Assembly (NCBI GenBank): GCA_025786725.1
Contig: JAHLTZ010000043.1
Location: forward strand, 108,966 to 172,965
Origin: Syncephalis fuscata
Lineage: Eukaryota > Zoopagomycota > Zoopagomycetes > Zoopagales > Piptocephalidaceae
Reading direction: 5' to 3'
DNA length: 64,000 nt
The position numbers were made by a program, and so were the translations under genes. Positions 21,965 to 35,318 of this stretch are shown here, in pieces. Position 1 is the stretch's first letter; every line of letters starts with the position of its first letter. Below the pieces are notes generated by a model. It searched no databases. It was not told where the DNA came from and saw only the letters and a list, made by a program, of their open reading frames with translations.

Positions 21965-24900
21965 ATGAGTGGAAATATCAAGGTGGTCGTACGTGTACGG
22001 CCGCTTAACGGGCGCGGTAAGTACAGTGTTGCTCATTGACGAACAAATGAGGCGTATGAGTTTTGGAACGGGTCTGCTAGAGATAGATGATACTGGAACC
22101 GTCGTTACGCTGCTAGTCAACCATGGCTTGGATATGGTAGTGGCGCAATACTGGCAACACCAGTAACCGTGGTGTCTATGTAGCCTGATAGCTATGGAGC
22201 AAGATTGGTGCTTCTATAGCCATAGTAATAGCAGCGGTAGTAACGACGGCAATGATAGACTGATGTAAACAACTGAATAAATGAGCACCTTCTAACTAAC
22301 GTAATACCTATATGCGTGTCTGTATGTACGGGTATATGCATATTATGCAGAGGTTGCGCGTGGAGCCACCTGTTTAATTCGGATGGAGGGCAACCAAACT
22401 ATTATTACTAGACCACCAAATCCTAATGATCCAACGGCCAAACCGGACGTCAAATCGTTTGCTTACGATCATTCTTACTGGTCGTTTGACCCAAAGGCAC
22501 CCAACTATGCCAGTCAAGCGATTGTGTATAGTGATTTGGGCAAGGAACTGCTTGATCACGCTTTTGAAGGTTATAATACATGTATTTTTGCTTGTAAGTA
22601 TATCAAAAAGTGCAGTGTTATAAATGCCATTTATTAATAACGATAATATCAATATTAACTATTAGATGGTCAAACGGGTGCCGGTAAATCATATTCTATG
22701 GTATTTATTGCACTGTTATGTAATAGTGACTGATTAACTAACGTATTTATATCGAATCAATGGATCCAATTATAGGTTGGCTATGGTGAAGATAAGGGAA
22801 TTATCCCACTGACGTGCGAAGAACTATTCCAACGAGTTGACAGATTATCAACAGATGATTTGCAAATCAACGTTGAGGTATCTTATATGGAAATCTATTG
22901 TGAACGTGTGCGAGATTTGCTTAATCCAAAGAACAAAAATAATCTACGTGTTCGTGAACATCCATCACTTGGTCCATATGTTGAAGATTTATCAAAACTA
23001 GTCGTTAATTCATACGATGAAATTGTATCATTGATGGATGAAGGTAATAAGGTAGGCTTGTATTTAATATTGATTTATTATAGCCTGTATTAATATAAAT
23101 ATGTAAATATATAAATACTGGCTATTTATTAGACACGTACAGTGGCTGCTACAAACATGAACGAAACATCTAGTCGTTCTCATGGTGTATTTACACTTAT
23201 TGTTACGCAAAAGAGACACGATAAAGAAACTAATATGGAAACTGAAAAAGTGTCACGTATTAGGTGAGTTATTCTAAGTTAAATAGCGTCAACTGCTAAC
23301 CAGGTGTCTGTCTATTGTCCAGTCTTGTCGATTTGGCCGGTAGTGAACGCGCCAACTCAACAGGTGCCACTGGCGTGCGGCTCAAAGAAGGTGCCAACAT
23401 TAATAAGTCGCTTACTACACTGGGAAAGGTTATTTCTGCACTGGCCGAAGAAGGCAAGGCAGGCAGCAAAAAGGGCAAAAAGGACAACTTTGTCCCTTAT
23501 CGCGACTCAGTATTGACTTGGCTGTTAAAAGACTCACTTGGTGGTAATTCACGTACAGCAATGATTGCCGCTATTTCCCCGGCTGATTACGATGAAACAT
23601 TAAGTACACTTCGTTATGCATATGCCGCCAAAAAGATTCAAAACAAGGCGGTGGTCAACGAAGATCCAAATGCCAAGGTTATCCGCGAACTCAAGGAGGA
23701 GCTGCTAATGCTACGCACCAAATTGGCCGTCTACGATCCAGAAGAAGCGATGAAACATGGCACACCCGCCTCAAATATTCGCGAGCAATTAAACCAATCC
23801 GAAAAGATTATGTCCGAGCTTAATCAAACTTGGGAGCAAAAGGCCATGGAAACACAGCGAATTCAAGAGGAACGCGAGAAGATGCTAGAGGACCTCGGCA
23901 TTATGATGGAGAAGAACAATGTTGGTTTATATTCCCCCAAGAAGATGCCTCATTTGGTCAATCTCAACGAAGATCCACTAATGTCTGAATGTCTTGTTTA
24001 TCAACTTCGACCGGGTATTACACGAGTTGGCAAGATGGAGGATGAAACTGATGCTGAAATTAAGTTAAGCGGTAGTAAAATTGTACCAAACCATTGCCAT
24101 TTTGAGAATGAAATTGGCAAGGTTACATTACATCCTGGCGATGGTGGCACAGTACTGGTTAATGGCCAGCAAATCGATACAGCAAAGCGTTTACGCAGTG
24201 GATTCCGAATTGTTCTAGGTGGCCATCATATATTCCGATTTAACAATCCAGAAGAAGCACGTCGTAGTCTGTCGAAAAAGGATCTTATACGTACAATGCA
24301 TCATGAAGAGAATGTTGATGTCGATGGCACAACTGTAGTAACTAACGGATACGATATGGGCCGACCTGATTCACCCACCTCTGAAGTAGCATCTATGACA
24401 TCTGAGGTAGCTGATTGGAATTATGCTCGTAGAGAAGCACGCTTAGGTTCAGTGGCTGGATCGGATGTGTTAAATGATCTGGATATTCGTAGTGATATGG
24501 GCAAAAGCGAGTTTGAAGGCCAATTACGATATGCCAAGGATGAAATGGATAGTCGATTGGAAGAGCAACGTGCCGAATATGAAGCTAAAATACGCGACCT
24601 TACGATTAGTCGAGTGAACGAAGATGAGCTGCAAGCACAAAGAGAACGTATGGAAGATGAATTGAAAACAGCCCGTGAAGAAATGCAAGAGCGATTGAAT
24701 CAACAACGCCGTGCTTATGAAGATCGCATGCGTCGAATTGCCGCTGGCGACAAGAAGCTAGCAACGACACCTATGCGTGTATATAGCGATCGTGAACGGT
24801 ACTTAATCGGCAAAGTTATTATGCGACTTCGCCAACGTCGTTCAATTAATATGGCCGAAACAGTACTTACTAATGCTGTACTGCTTAAAGAAGCCAATGT

Positions 24901-27435
24901 GATTAGTAAAGAATTACAAAAGTCGGCATCTTACCAGTTCTGTGTCGTTGAAGATTGGCCATATGCTCGACCACGGTCGTTTTGGGAAAGTTCCAATAGT
25001 GACGTATTTGGTCAAACGGCTGATGAAGACGACGAGTCGCTAGCCGAGGCATATAAACCGTGTATTGGCGTAGTCGTACTTGATAAACGCCATTTTTCCG
25101 CGTATGTTTGGTCGTTGGATCGACTTCGACAACGTGTAAACGTATGCGTAATCTGTACAACTATATTGATCGACCAAGACTGGCCCAACATCTCAACTTG
25201 GAGGAGCCGTTCTATGAATTGCCTGGACCGCAATTTACATTTGTTGCAGGTGCGCGCGCTCATCTTCGTAATTTATTGGCCATGATGCCACAACGACATC
25301 AAATTCCATTACTATGTCGTCGTACAGGTCGTACACTTGGCACATTAGATGTGGCAATTATTCCGATAAAGCAAACACTACCTAACAATGGCAACAGTCA
25401 TGCTAATTCACAATCAAGTAACCCATGGTGTGAAAGCGATACAAATGGTAGTGCCATTCCTATTAAATTAGAAATGGGTGCCAAATTGGTCGTTGAAATA
25501 CAGATTGATCAATTAAATGGCATTAGTGAACGTGACTTTTCACAACTACACTGCCAATATCGATTATCGTCACTAGGCGCTATTAAACCAAATACTAATG
25601 GCGATAAGATATACACAACTGAACTAGTTAGTGGATTTGCTGATGATGAGCCAGTTTTCTTTGGCTACTCGCAAACCATCTCTATTCCTATCACACCAGC
25701 GGTAATTGAACATTTCCGTAGCGGTGCAATAATATTTGAAACATTCGGCCGTGTTAACTCATGGCTACTCAGTGCATGGAGTCGTGGCGAAGAAGCAAAT
25801 GAACAAACACGCGCTACTGCACTAAAAGCCAGCCAGAATAGTCAAGTAGAACGTCGTTCAGATGAGGAATTGCTTACAGAAGAGCGACATGATGTACTAG
25901 CGTGGATTCAACTACTTGAACCAGACCAAAATGGTGAATATGCACCAACAGTGGCCGTTGCACAAAATGCCAATGAAACAGGTGCATTTGCGCTACGACA
26001 AGGCTTACAACGCCGTTTAGCCATTACACTAACTCATTCATCAGGCAAACAATTCCAATGGACACGCATTTCTAGTGTCGTTTTAGGTCGTGTACGTGTA
26101 CAAGATAGTAAAGGACATATTACTGAGGCGCCACTCAATACGATGGATGTCAAATTGAACCTACTTCATGGTCAAGAAGTCACCTATAATCTAGATGGCA
26201 CTGTTGTACTTGAAGCAGAAGCTTCATGGGACAGCTCATTGCACAATTCGCAATTGCTTAATAGAGCAACAACGGCGAATCATCGCGTACTGCTTAGCCT
26301 AGTCTTTATGGTGGAAGCATTGCGTTGTTCTGAACCTATTCGATTTGAAACGGATATTGCTTTACAGATTGGCGACCGTCAATCACAACGTACAACCAGA
26401 ACTAGTGGCTTCCGTAGCTTCCTAGGCGGCAGCTCACCTAAAATCTACGATAAATGTAGTCAGCTATTCCAAGTAGTACTTACACCGCCCATTACTAAAA
26501 ATCTAGCTGATTTATGGCGTGCCAATACGGCATCTACCTATGTACGTGGTGAAGAGTTCCTTGATGGATGGCGTCCACGCGGTGTCAATATGGTCAATGA
26601 ATATCGACGAGTAGCTGAACAAATTTGCCGATTAGAAAGTACTGAGGATACACGACAATATTTAGTATTACGCGATTTACTTGGTGTACCGCCACCTGAA
26701 CCCACCCCAAGACTTGGCGATTCAGCCACTGAATTATGCGATAAATTTACTCGTTTATGGCAGAAATTCCCCTTTACCGACGATCAAGTAAGTAATTGAT
26801 AACAAGCAATCAATAGATGGTTTATTTATAATGATATAGGATGTATTATTCACTGAAGAGCCACCAGTGCCATCTGCTGAACAGAACAACGATAGTGGAT
26901 TAACATCAATGGCTTCAACTAATTCAGCCAATTCTTCATTACTTGAAACGAAAGAAGAGGCAAAACTTACGCCCAAGGTGACTGTAGTTGCCAGAAGGTA
27001 CCGTCTACATACCAACTACAACGATTAATTACTAATCAATATATCTACAGTGATACTATATCTAAAAAGGGCTATTTATTCTTCCCGGAAGCGGATATTG
27101 CCAATACATGGACCAAGCGATTCTTTGTTATTCGCCGGCCATACATGTATATGTACACGGCACAGGATGAGACGCAAGAGCTCGGTATTATTAATTTGAC
27201 TATGGTCCGTGTAGATCATAAATCAGATCTTGAACATATGTTACAGGTAATGACCAGAGTATTGAATTGTATATAATACTAACTAGTATGATGTATTTAT
27301 TAGAAACAAAACGTATTTGCCCTGTATACCAAGAACAATGCTTATATGTTGCAAGCATCAAATCGCAACGATATGAACGATTGGATTCGTCAAATTGATC
27401 CATGGTATCATGTTCTTTCAAAGGATCAGTCTTAA
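21965..27435 (+). CDS. Kinesin-3 family motor (Unc104/KIF1-type)
   Basis: Nine exons: 21965-22016, 22351-22593, 22666-22700, 22776-23051, 23133-23263, 23323-26787, 26840-26997, 27051-27246 and 27304-27435, about 1560 residues. The motor domain (about 1-355) has [11 protein letters not shown], the P-loop GQTGAGKS, switch I NETSSRSH and switch II DLAGSE. A neck and coiled coil follow, then an FHA domain (about 470-560), more coiled coil (about 640-725), the KIF1B and DUF3694-like regions, and a C-terminal PH domain (KKGYLFFPE to WIRQIDPW) that binds phosphoinositides on cargo vesicles. It moves early endosomes and vesicles toward microtubule plus ends. One base is missing near 25135-25141 (the frame before [12 protein letters not shown] needs a -1 shift). 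Intron 1 is unusually long. Confidence 0.95.
22017..22350 (+). other. Long first intron of the kinesin-3 gene (334 bases)
   Basis: Donor GGTAAG after the GR of the motor start, acceptor TATGCAG before AGGTTGCGCG. The join gives [18 protein letters not shown], as expected for kinesin-3. Most introns in this window are 50-70 bases, so a first intron of this size may hold transcriptional control elements. Confidence 0.75.
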
Positions 27436-27710
27436 TGATGTCAGTGTTTATCGATGGGATCGAGCAACGATGCATTAGTGCATATGTGTGTGTTTTTGTT
27501 TGTTTGTTTATTTGTGTGGGCTTATTTAAAGCAACAGAAATAATAATAATAATAATAATAATAAGTATTAGTAATAACATTGATAGTGTTAATAATTGTA
27601 AAGTAGTAATGTTGTAATATTAATATAAGTAGTTATAACCATAACATTAGTTTTAGTATATTGATGTTGTTTATTATTTATATATCTACGGATGCTGTAT
27701 CGTTGTTATT
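27436..27710. other. Convergent 3' region, kinesin / ARID gene, with AAT microsatellite
   Basis: 275 bases between two stop codons. An (ATA)n run of about eight units occupies 27539-27563. Both 3' UTRs must fit here and may overlap. Confidence 0.7.
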
Positions 27711-30606
27711 TCAAGAGTAAGCAGGATTATTTAAAACAGCATTCATACTTGCGGTAATTGTCGTCACCATGGGATCATCTGGTTGTGGCAAATAGATCTC
27801 ATTAAATATAGCGCTTACATGACGTGATAATGATGGTTGCATCATTAACTCAACAAGTCTAATTTCCCATGGTGCAAAATAGACATGATTTTCTGAATGA
27901 CGAGCCAAATTACGCAATATTAATGAGGCAGTCAAAGGTACACCGACCAGTTCTGGTTCAACAACTACCGGCGGATTAGCTGGTTTAACTGTACTAGTTG
28001 CGCCAGTCTCTTTATCATTAGTATCAGTACGCTGATGACTGCCGCTGCTGCTGCCGCCATTGGTTGTATCGACTTGTGCCGTATGAATGGCCGTATGAGC
28101 CATTAATTTACGATGAGCATTGGGTGGGGAAAAGCTTCGGGTACAAGTTAACCAATGACAAGTAACCGATGCTGATGGTGCCAATTGCTGTTCGCCTTCT
28201 TCACCGTTCTTATTACTGTTTGGCTGAGTTTGTACATGTGTCGTATGAACATGTTGTGTTAATAGATCTGCATCAGTAATTGATTCAGTACAGTCATGCC
28301 ATTGACAAAGAGAACTGACATCTATAATATTTCACTAATGATTAATAATAAACTAATATAATTCTATTAATTATATTACCTGTCATTGGTACGTCAGTAT
28401 CTTCAGTTGGTGCCTCGGTGGCTGCTTGGGCTAATTCTTCAGTTGTTGCCTTGCGAATCCTTGAACAAGCAATGTATATTAGTATTAAAGATTTAACTTT
28501 ATATATATAATGTATATTATTAAACATAAAGGATATCTTGGTGACCCTTCAACGGCAATAATACTTATGATAATATTTGGAAATGTGCTTTGAATAGATT
28601 GACAAATTCAGTTGCTGATAACAATGGGCCGATAGCCTTGAATGCCGATTGATATTCAAAATAAATCTCGGCCAATCCAATAGTGGCGGCTGCATCAGTT
28701 ATATATGCTTTACGTAACCTATTAATAATAAATATTAGTAATTTATCTATAATAAATATATAACTTGCCAGTTAGGAACTAGTTTTGTCATATCTAGCTG
28801 TGCAGCTGGCGCAGAAGATGTAGTTGGTGTAGATGTTAAAGGGGAAGAGTCGATGCTGTTGCTGTAGCATTAGAGGTGGCAGCAGTATTATTGGTAGTAA
28901 CACTAGAGGTAGCAGTAGCAGTATTGGTAGTAGCACTGGTAGCAACAGTAGCAGCATTAGTACTAGTAGCAGTGGCATGTTGACTACTAGCTGGTTGATC
29001 TGCTGTACGCTTTTGCTGTTCTCTAATTAATGCTGCTCGTTGTTCAGCTGGTGGCATCCACGTTAATAGCTGCACCAATCTTCTTACGGCACTTCCCTCC
29101 ATGGCTCGAGGTAGACGAAGGGCCAAATCTTCAAATACACTTGTATATTGATATAGATAATCTAGCATAGTGGCCACCAGTTCTTCATCCGGCACTAATA
29201 CCAATTCCCATACACGTCTTAATATCCGTTCATTGATATCAGCCAGTGCTCGTAGATTCTGCTCATTCATGGCAAGTCGAGTAAGTGCACGAATGGCCGT
29301 TAATATACCTTGTCGGTCCGCTCCAAATAGTTCTTCTTGTAAAAGTAGATAGAGTGCATCCTGCGATGAACGTAATATCATACGTGTACTGATATTCTCT
29401 ACTGTGTCAAGACAGTATTGGCGGATTTCTACATTAGATACGGTGGGTGGTAAGGCAATGCCGGCCCGTAATAACTCTTTACAACGTGAATTAAATGCCA
29501 ATACACTTTTGTTGGCACCTAAAAACGATAGGTTACGAATAATGTGTAATACCTGTAGAATACGTTCTGTTTCTTCTAAGATCTAGGCAGTCCCACTGGT
29601 ACTATAACATCCTTCTGCACAATGCCCGCTACATTATGCTGAGATGGTATTAGTTGTGGAACAAGATTTAACATAGTATCAAGCAATTCAGGAATATTTG
29701 AAATATCCAATGCTTCATGGTGCGACAGTCTAATAAGTGTATTGAAAGCCCAGTCAATCTCATTAGGTAGACGAGAACGCATAGCCAGCAACAAGCGACT
29801 CTGTGATCCTTGGCCGATAAGCTGACGAAGTGTCAAATCTATTGTCGGTAACAGTCACTGTTATTAATTGATGTGTGTATTGATTAATGTCATCGCCACT
29901 TACTGTCGGGAAGTGGTTGAGGACGAGGGACAATTGGAATAGGATCGGTATAGATTTGCGCTTGCATACGCGCTACCATAGGTGGTACTATAATGAATAC
30001 AGTATACTGTTAAGCATATTATTGCTCACTACATATGCTTAATAGATAATACCTTGAGGCGGCATAGCCATCGACTGGCCTGTCTGGCGTGGAGATAGAA
30101 CACCACGCGTTAATAGCGTTGGTGTCCGTTTCCATAGATCGACCTCTTCAAATGAACGTAAATATTTGTAATAGATTGCCTTAAACACATAGGCAGAATT
30201 CGTGCAAGTCGATGGCAATTCAAATGCTTGAGCAATCTTTCTCCAGCCGCGTTCTTGGCTGACCTGTAGACCATTAGCATGGTATTAGAAGTTGCAGCTA
30301 CTACATTTGTTTCAAGATCGCGATACAATTACCTTTTCACAGCCACCAGCTTCTATGACAAGTCTGTAGATCTTGAACATGTCTAGCTTGCGCGATCCAA
30401 GCACTGGTTCGCGCTGTAGCGATGTACTACATAGCAGTTGCAGTTTTATAATAAAGCAAGCGAGTTGACAATAAGCACGATATGTTTTTGTAGCTATAGT
30501 TTACACTAATTACTTACCCAAGTACTTGGTGATGTTTCTCCAGCTGTTGCATAAACATATGATAGGCCGGTGTCCGGTCTATCGTGTCGATGAAATCTCG
30601 CGTCAT
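27711..30606 (-). CDS. RSC9: ARID-domain chromatin-remodelling subunit (RSC9 / ARID2-like)
   Basis: Multi-exon. The N-terminus is an ARID domain (MTRDFIDTIDRTPAYHMF, KLDMFKIYRLVIEAGGCEK, RGWRKIAQAF, YYKYLRSFE). An armadillo-like helical region follows (ISNIPELLDTMLNLVPQL, GILTAIRALTRLAMNEQNL), then a Thr/Ala/Ser/Asn-rich linker, an RFX-like DNA-binding region (NWLRKAYITD, FKAHFPNI) and two C2H2-like zinc fingers (CQWHDC and CHWLTC). This order matches the RSC/PBAF subunit Rsc9/ARID2, a nucleosome-remodelling component. Three -1 shifts are needed, near 29577-29582, 28838-28848 and 28579-28583, each fitting one lost base. One intron (donor at about 28770) is GC-AG: GCAAGT gives the tryptophan of VPNW in frame. 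Call by domain order; high for ARID, moderate for the complex. Confidence 0.82.
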
Positions 30607-30876
30607 GTTGAATACAACGTTGAAATAAGAGAAAATAAACGGCGGCCAAGCTGTGCTATACTCAGGGGATACAAATAGTATTAAATTGATTATATGATTT
30701 GTTAATTAATTAGTTAATTAAATAATTAGTTGATATTTTATTAGAATTTTATAATCACTCTGTATAAATAGAATAAAGAAGTAAAAGATTGATACTATTG
30801 ATATCGAGATCATTCTGTATATGAGAATAAAGATTGGATAAAAGATTTATATCATTTATTTTATAAAAAGCTGTGT

Positions 30877-32483
30877 CTAATCATCGAATGTCATTTTTGA
30901 ACCGGCAAAGTCGTTGAAGCCGCCACGGTTTGTTGTTGAGAAGCCGCCACGGCCACCACCTCGACCACCACGGCCACCACGACCGCCACGGTCACCGCCA
31001 AAGCCACCGCGACCGCCACCACGACCGCCACCGAAGCCACCGCGACCACCACGGTCACCACCGAAGCCACCACGACCACCACGGCCGCCACCGCGACCGC
31101 CACGGTCACCACCGTCATTTGAACGGCCAGCAGCATAGTCGAGACGCAATTTACGGCCGTTCAGTTCAACATATGACTCGGCCATAGCCTTGGCTGCATC
31201 AGTTTGCGATACATATTGCACATAGCCAAAGCCTTTGAATTCACCAGTTTCACGATCAGTTGGTAGACGAACGCCCTTGACTTCACCGTAGTATCCGAAT
31301 AGTTCCCAGACGCCATCTTCTGTGGCAGAGAATGGCAAGTTACCGACAAAGAGAGTATCGCTTGCATCGGATTGTTCGCGGCGTTCGTGGGTTGTAGCGC
31401 GTGGTGTTGTTATTTCAATACGCAATTGGCGGCCATCAACTTCCTTATTGCCAAGTTGTGTAGCCTTTTGAGCAGCGCTGGCACTTTCAAAATCGACATA
31501 GCCAAAGCCTTTAGAGCGACCGTTAGGTCCTTCAGTCATGACACGGGCATTAAGAACGGTACCACATTCTTCGAATTCGGAACGTAGCCATGCATCGTCA
31601 ACATTCCAAGAAAGGTTGCCTACGTAGATTGTAGCAGATTCACCACCTTCAACCTTGGTCTTTTTGGCAAAGTCATCAGCAACGGCATCACCACCTGTAG
31701 CCTTGCGCTTGTTTGTTTTTGGCTTCTCTTCTTCTTCGTCATCGCTATCAGATGATGAATCAGATGAAGAAGTAGTGGTAGCGGCCTTGGTAGCTGGCTT
31801 TTCGTCTTCACTGTCTGAAGAGCTGGATGAGTCCGAGCTAGAATCGCTTGATTCAGCGGCCTTCTTTGTAGCAGGTGCACTCTTCTTTGGTGTGGTCTTT
31901 GGTGCTGGCTTTTCTTCTTCGCTATCTGAAGAGTCAGAAGAGCTAGACGAGTCCGAGCTGGAGCTGGAGTCGGCCTTGGCAGCAGCTGGTGCAGCCTTCT
32001 TGGGGTGGCCTTCTTTGGTGCTGGCTTTTCGTCTTCGCTATCTGAAGAGTCAGAAGAGCTAGACGAATCCGAGCTGGAGCTGGATTCGGCCTTGGCGGCA
32101 GCTGGTGCAGCCTTCTTGGGAGTGGCCTTCTTTGGTGCCGGCTTCTCATCCTCGCTTTCCGAGGAAGAAGAATCTGAAGATGAGTCCGATGAGCTTTCTG
32201 AAGACGAAGCTTGCTTCTTTGGCGTGCTCTTCTTTGGCGTAGCCTTCTTTGGTGTCTGCTTCTTAACCTCTACTTCGCTTTCGCTTGAAGAGGAGAAGAG
32301 GAAGAAGAGTCTACTTCCATTGGGACAGCTATTCAACGCAGCTCATTAGTAAGATCATACACATGTTGGCTGTGTATTGGTGCTTATTACTCAATACACA
32401 AACAACCTATCTGCACAAACACTTACGTTCTTCCTTTACAGGCTTGGCCTTGCTAGACTTCTTAAAGATTTATCTTTAGCCAT
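30877..32483 (-). CDS. NSR1: Nucleolin-like protein (NSR1/gar2 type)
   Basis: A Lys-rich start (MAKDKS) is followed by repeated acidic Ser/Asp/Glu tracts alternating with KPAPKKATPKKAAPAAAK, two RRMs (ATIYVGNLSWNVDDAWL to GRQLRIEI; DTLFVGNLPFSATEDGVWEL to GRKLRLDYA) with RNP1 motifs KGFGYVDF and KGFGYVQY, and a C-terminal RGG/GRGGF domain ending MTFDD. It functions in the nucleolus in pre-rRNA processing, through RNA binding by the RRMs and RGG box. Two single-base losses are needed: in exon 1 near 32459-32468 (AAA or TTT run) and in the acidic region near 32000-32005, where a neighbouring repeat copy shows the expected extra C. The second exon start (about 32330) is ambiguous. Confidence 0.9.
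31790..32150 (-). repeat. Intragenic acidic repeat of the nucleolin-like gene, period about 117 bases
   Basis: Units at about 31907-32023 and 32024-32140 are nearly identical, and a more diverged unit lies at 31790-31906. Each encodes a Lys/Pro/Ala basic block plus a Ser/Asp acidic block, typical casein kinase II substrate repeats of nucleolins. Comparing units reveals the missing C at about 32003. Confidence 0.8.
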
Positions 32484-35318
32484 TGCAATTAAAAAAGTCG
32501 TTAACAAGAAAAATGAAAGACAGTAGTAAATGATTAAGGCGCGGACCTGGTAGCAAAGAAAAAAAAGAAAAAGAAAAAACTGTTGGACAGCTGTCATTTG
32601 ATTGGCAGATTCAATTGCCCATACGTGTATTGGACCAGAGGACACGGAAAAATATCGTTCTTGTGTCGATACCATTCACTGTTTGCGTATTTTCGTATGC
32701 TAAAAAGTAGCTATGTAAACTAAATTATTTCGCCTAATAAATAATAATGTATTTTACTATCTTTACGCAAATATTTTAGATTATGCTACATCCAATTGGA
32801 ACTATTTAAATCTATTCCCTTTTCCACCAAATAAATTATTATAGATTTAAAGATGTGTTTTAATTGAGTCAAAAATACAAATACTAAATTATAAGTTCTA
32901 TTAAATCAGCCATTTATTAATATTCTTACTCTAATATGATTGCAACTAGAAGCATAACTCAGTGTAGATTGTACGTTTGATTTGATATTTTTTTAACTCT
33001 ACTTTTCTATTAATACTAGAGACATAGTAATAAGTTAAAATTCTACATTTTTCTTAGTTTATTAGGATATAAAATGCGTATTATGGTGTCTAATATTACT
33101 CATTGCCCAGTTTTATGTCCAATAGAACAATACATATTTCAACTATACAAGTGTTATTAAACACAGTCATTTGACCCCACTTCCTTCTAAATAACACTAA
33201 ATGGTTAACAAACTGTTTATGAAGACAAGCTGTATAATAATGTAAAATACCACATAATAAAATTACTTATAACATTAGACATTTTGTATTGATATTACAA
33301 TAAATGAATACAATCGATTGCGCCACAAAGATATAACTACAATACTTGTGAATTGAATTGTTGCCTAAATTGCTGTATTAATACTAATATATTTTAGTTA
33401 ATGTTTTCTAGCCACTGATGCAAATCAAACATAAATATAGGCATAGTAGCATAATTATATATAATTAAAAAAATCATGTATTTATTACTAATAGTTGCAT
33501 AGCTGAATAAGTGCAGCTAAATGCAAGATTGTTTGCAATATACAACATGGTTAAAAGCTGAATAAACCGTGTATTGGCTATAAATTGGTGTATAAGCGGA
33601 CTAGACGGCAGTTGTCAAATGTCTTGATTATCGTCGAATGCATACCTAAAGTGTATGGTACTAGTAGTTCAGTTATACTACCAATGCCGATGTCTTAAAA
33701 ACACTGGTTGTTTTATATTTATAAATATGTACAATGCATGCCATATAATTAGCATATAAAGTAATAAAATGTAGTATTACTTACAATCTAGCAATTCAAG
33801 TTGTAAAACACAGCAATAATATATATTTAGTGCATAGTTAGTTGATATACAATGCCACTTACTGCCTAGTGATGTAAATTATTAAATACACAAAGTGTAT
33901 GGCATATATTTAATGCGTAGTCAATCTATAGACAATCTTACTTACTAGCTATTAGAACAAATTATTAAAAGTATAATACATAAAATATAACTGACAAGTG
34001 GATAATTAATAGAAAATACAACTTACAATCTAACAATGTTAAATTAGTAATTCAGACGTTATTTAATTAGCTAAATAACTAATTGTTTTATTGTAATTTA
34101 TCTCCTATTAATGCAAATCCAGTATATCAGTATTTTTAATACAGTAGTTTATTTATTTAATGTTAAACTTACTTTTAGCTAATGGTGCTGATTTACTCAT
34201 TACACATTAACAAGCAATCATTAATTAACATATCAGTAAACACAAGCTTTTAAGACTTACCGACTGATTATATACGCATAGCAGTATATTGTAAGTGATA
34301 GAACAGCGACCCATAGCCACGACTTACCTGCCAATGACATGATTAATTAACTATAATATTGGTTGGTATATCAATTGATATATTTATTCTGACTGCAACA
34401 TACCACGACAAAGTTGGGTTGGTTCAGCATCCACCATGGCTGTACTGGCCACAAGCACATTCAACTTGTACAAAATTACAGGCGTTTACCAACATGCATA
34501 AACTAGTTGTAGTTTCTTTAGCCATAAATATATAGTAATTGGTTCACATCTACACTTAATTTGATATTACAGCTTGGTTACAAAATGAGCAGCCCATTTT
34601 AGCGCCATACTATCAACTGTTAATACAAATGTTTTTTACTAACGGCTGATTACTAATTTTGTACAATTATATTTTCTGATAATAAACATTGGGCTTAAGT
34701 ACGAACGCATTGATTGCTTGATTATGAAGTAATGTAAATGTATTGGATTTATTTATCACATAGTCTTGGTTGTATATGATCAATGCTGAATTTACAGCAG
34801 TGATGTAGGGCATATAAACTAGCAGTAATACTGGTGTACAATGAATTAGCTTGCGATGATGAAAATGTTTTATAATATACACATTAAAACTGCACTATGA
34901 AAGTTGCAAAATCAAAATTTGGTGATAGTAAATTTTATCTAAATTTTCCTGGTTTACAAATCAATGATAACATGCCACAACAGTCTCAAAGAATAAAATT
35001 ACATATTAAAGTTGTCATTTTTATAATTCAGCATTATTATAATTAGTATTAAATAGTATAATTATAATATAAATACATAATTACCTAGACTTTAATAACT
35101 TTGTTCTTGGTAAGTTTTACAATAACAAATAACTCACTCTTACCTAGGCTCCAATACGATGCAAAATTATTTTAGAGTTTTACAATGTTAAATCATTTAG
35201 TAATAAAAACGTAAATTGATGTTTCTAATTAATTATAGCTATAATCTAAACAAGGTAGACCATAAATATTTTATAACTAAATAAATTTATTTAAATGTCA
35301 ACTAATAATAATAACAAA
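32484..35318. other. Long AT-rich intergenic region
   Basis: About 2.8 kb with many stop codons in all frames and no convincing exon, RNA gene or transposon signature. The 71-codon frame at 34667-34882 has no recognisable features. Confidence 0.55.

Noticed and set aside
21424-22008. Open frames in the kinesin upstream region
   Set aside because: Low-complexity CA repeats. The real start is at 21965, shown by the [10 protein letters not shown] motif.
30891-31187. Arg/Pro-rich and Val-rich open frames at the end of the nucleolin-like gene
   Set aside because: Alternative readings of GGC-rich RGG repeats. The sense frame has the RRMs and a natural stop.
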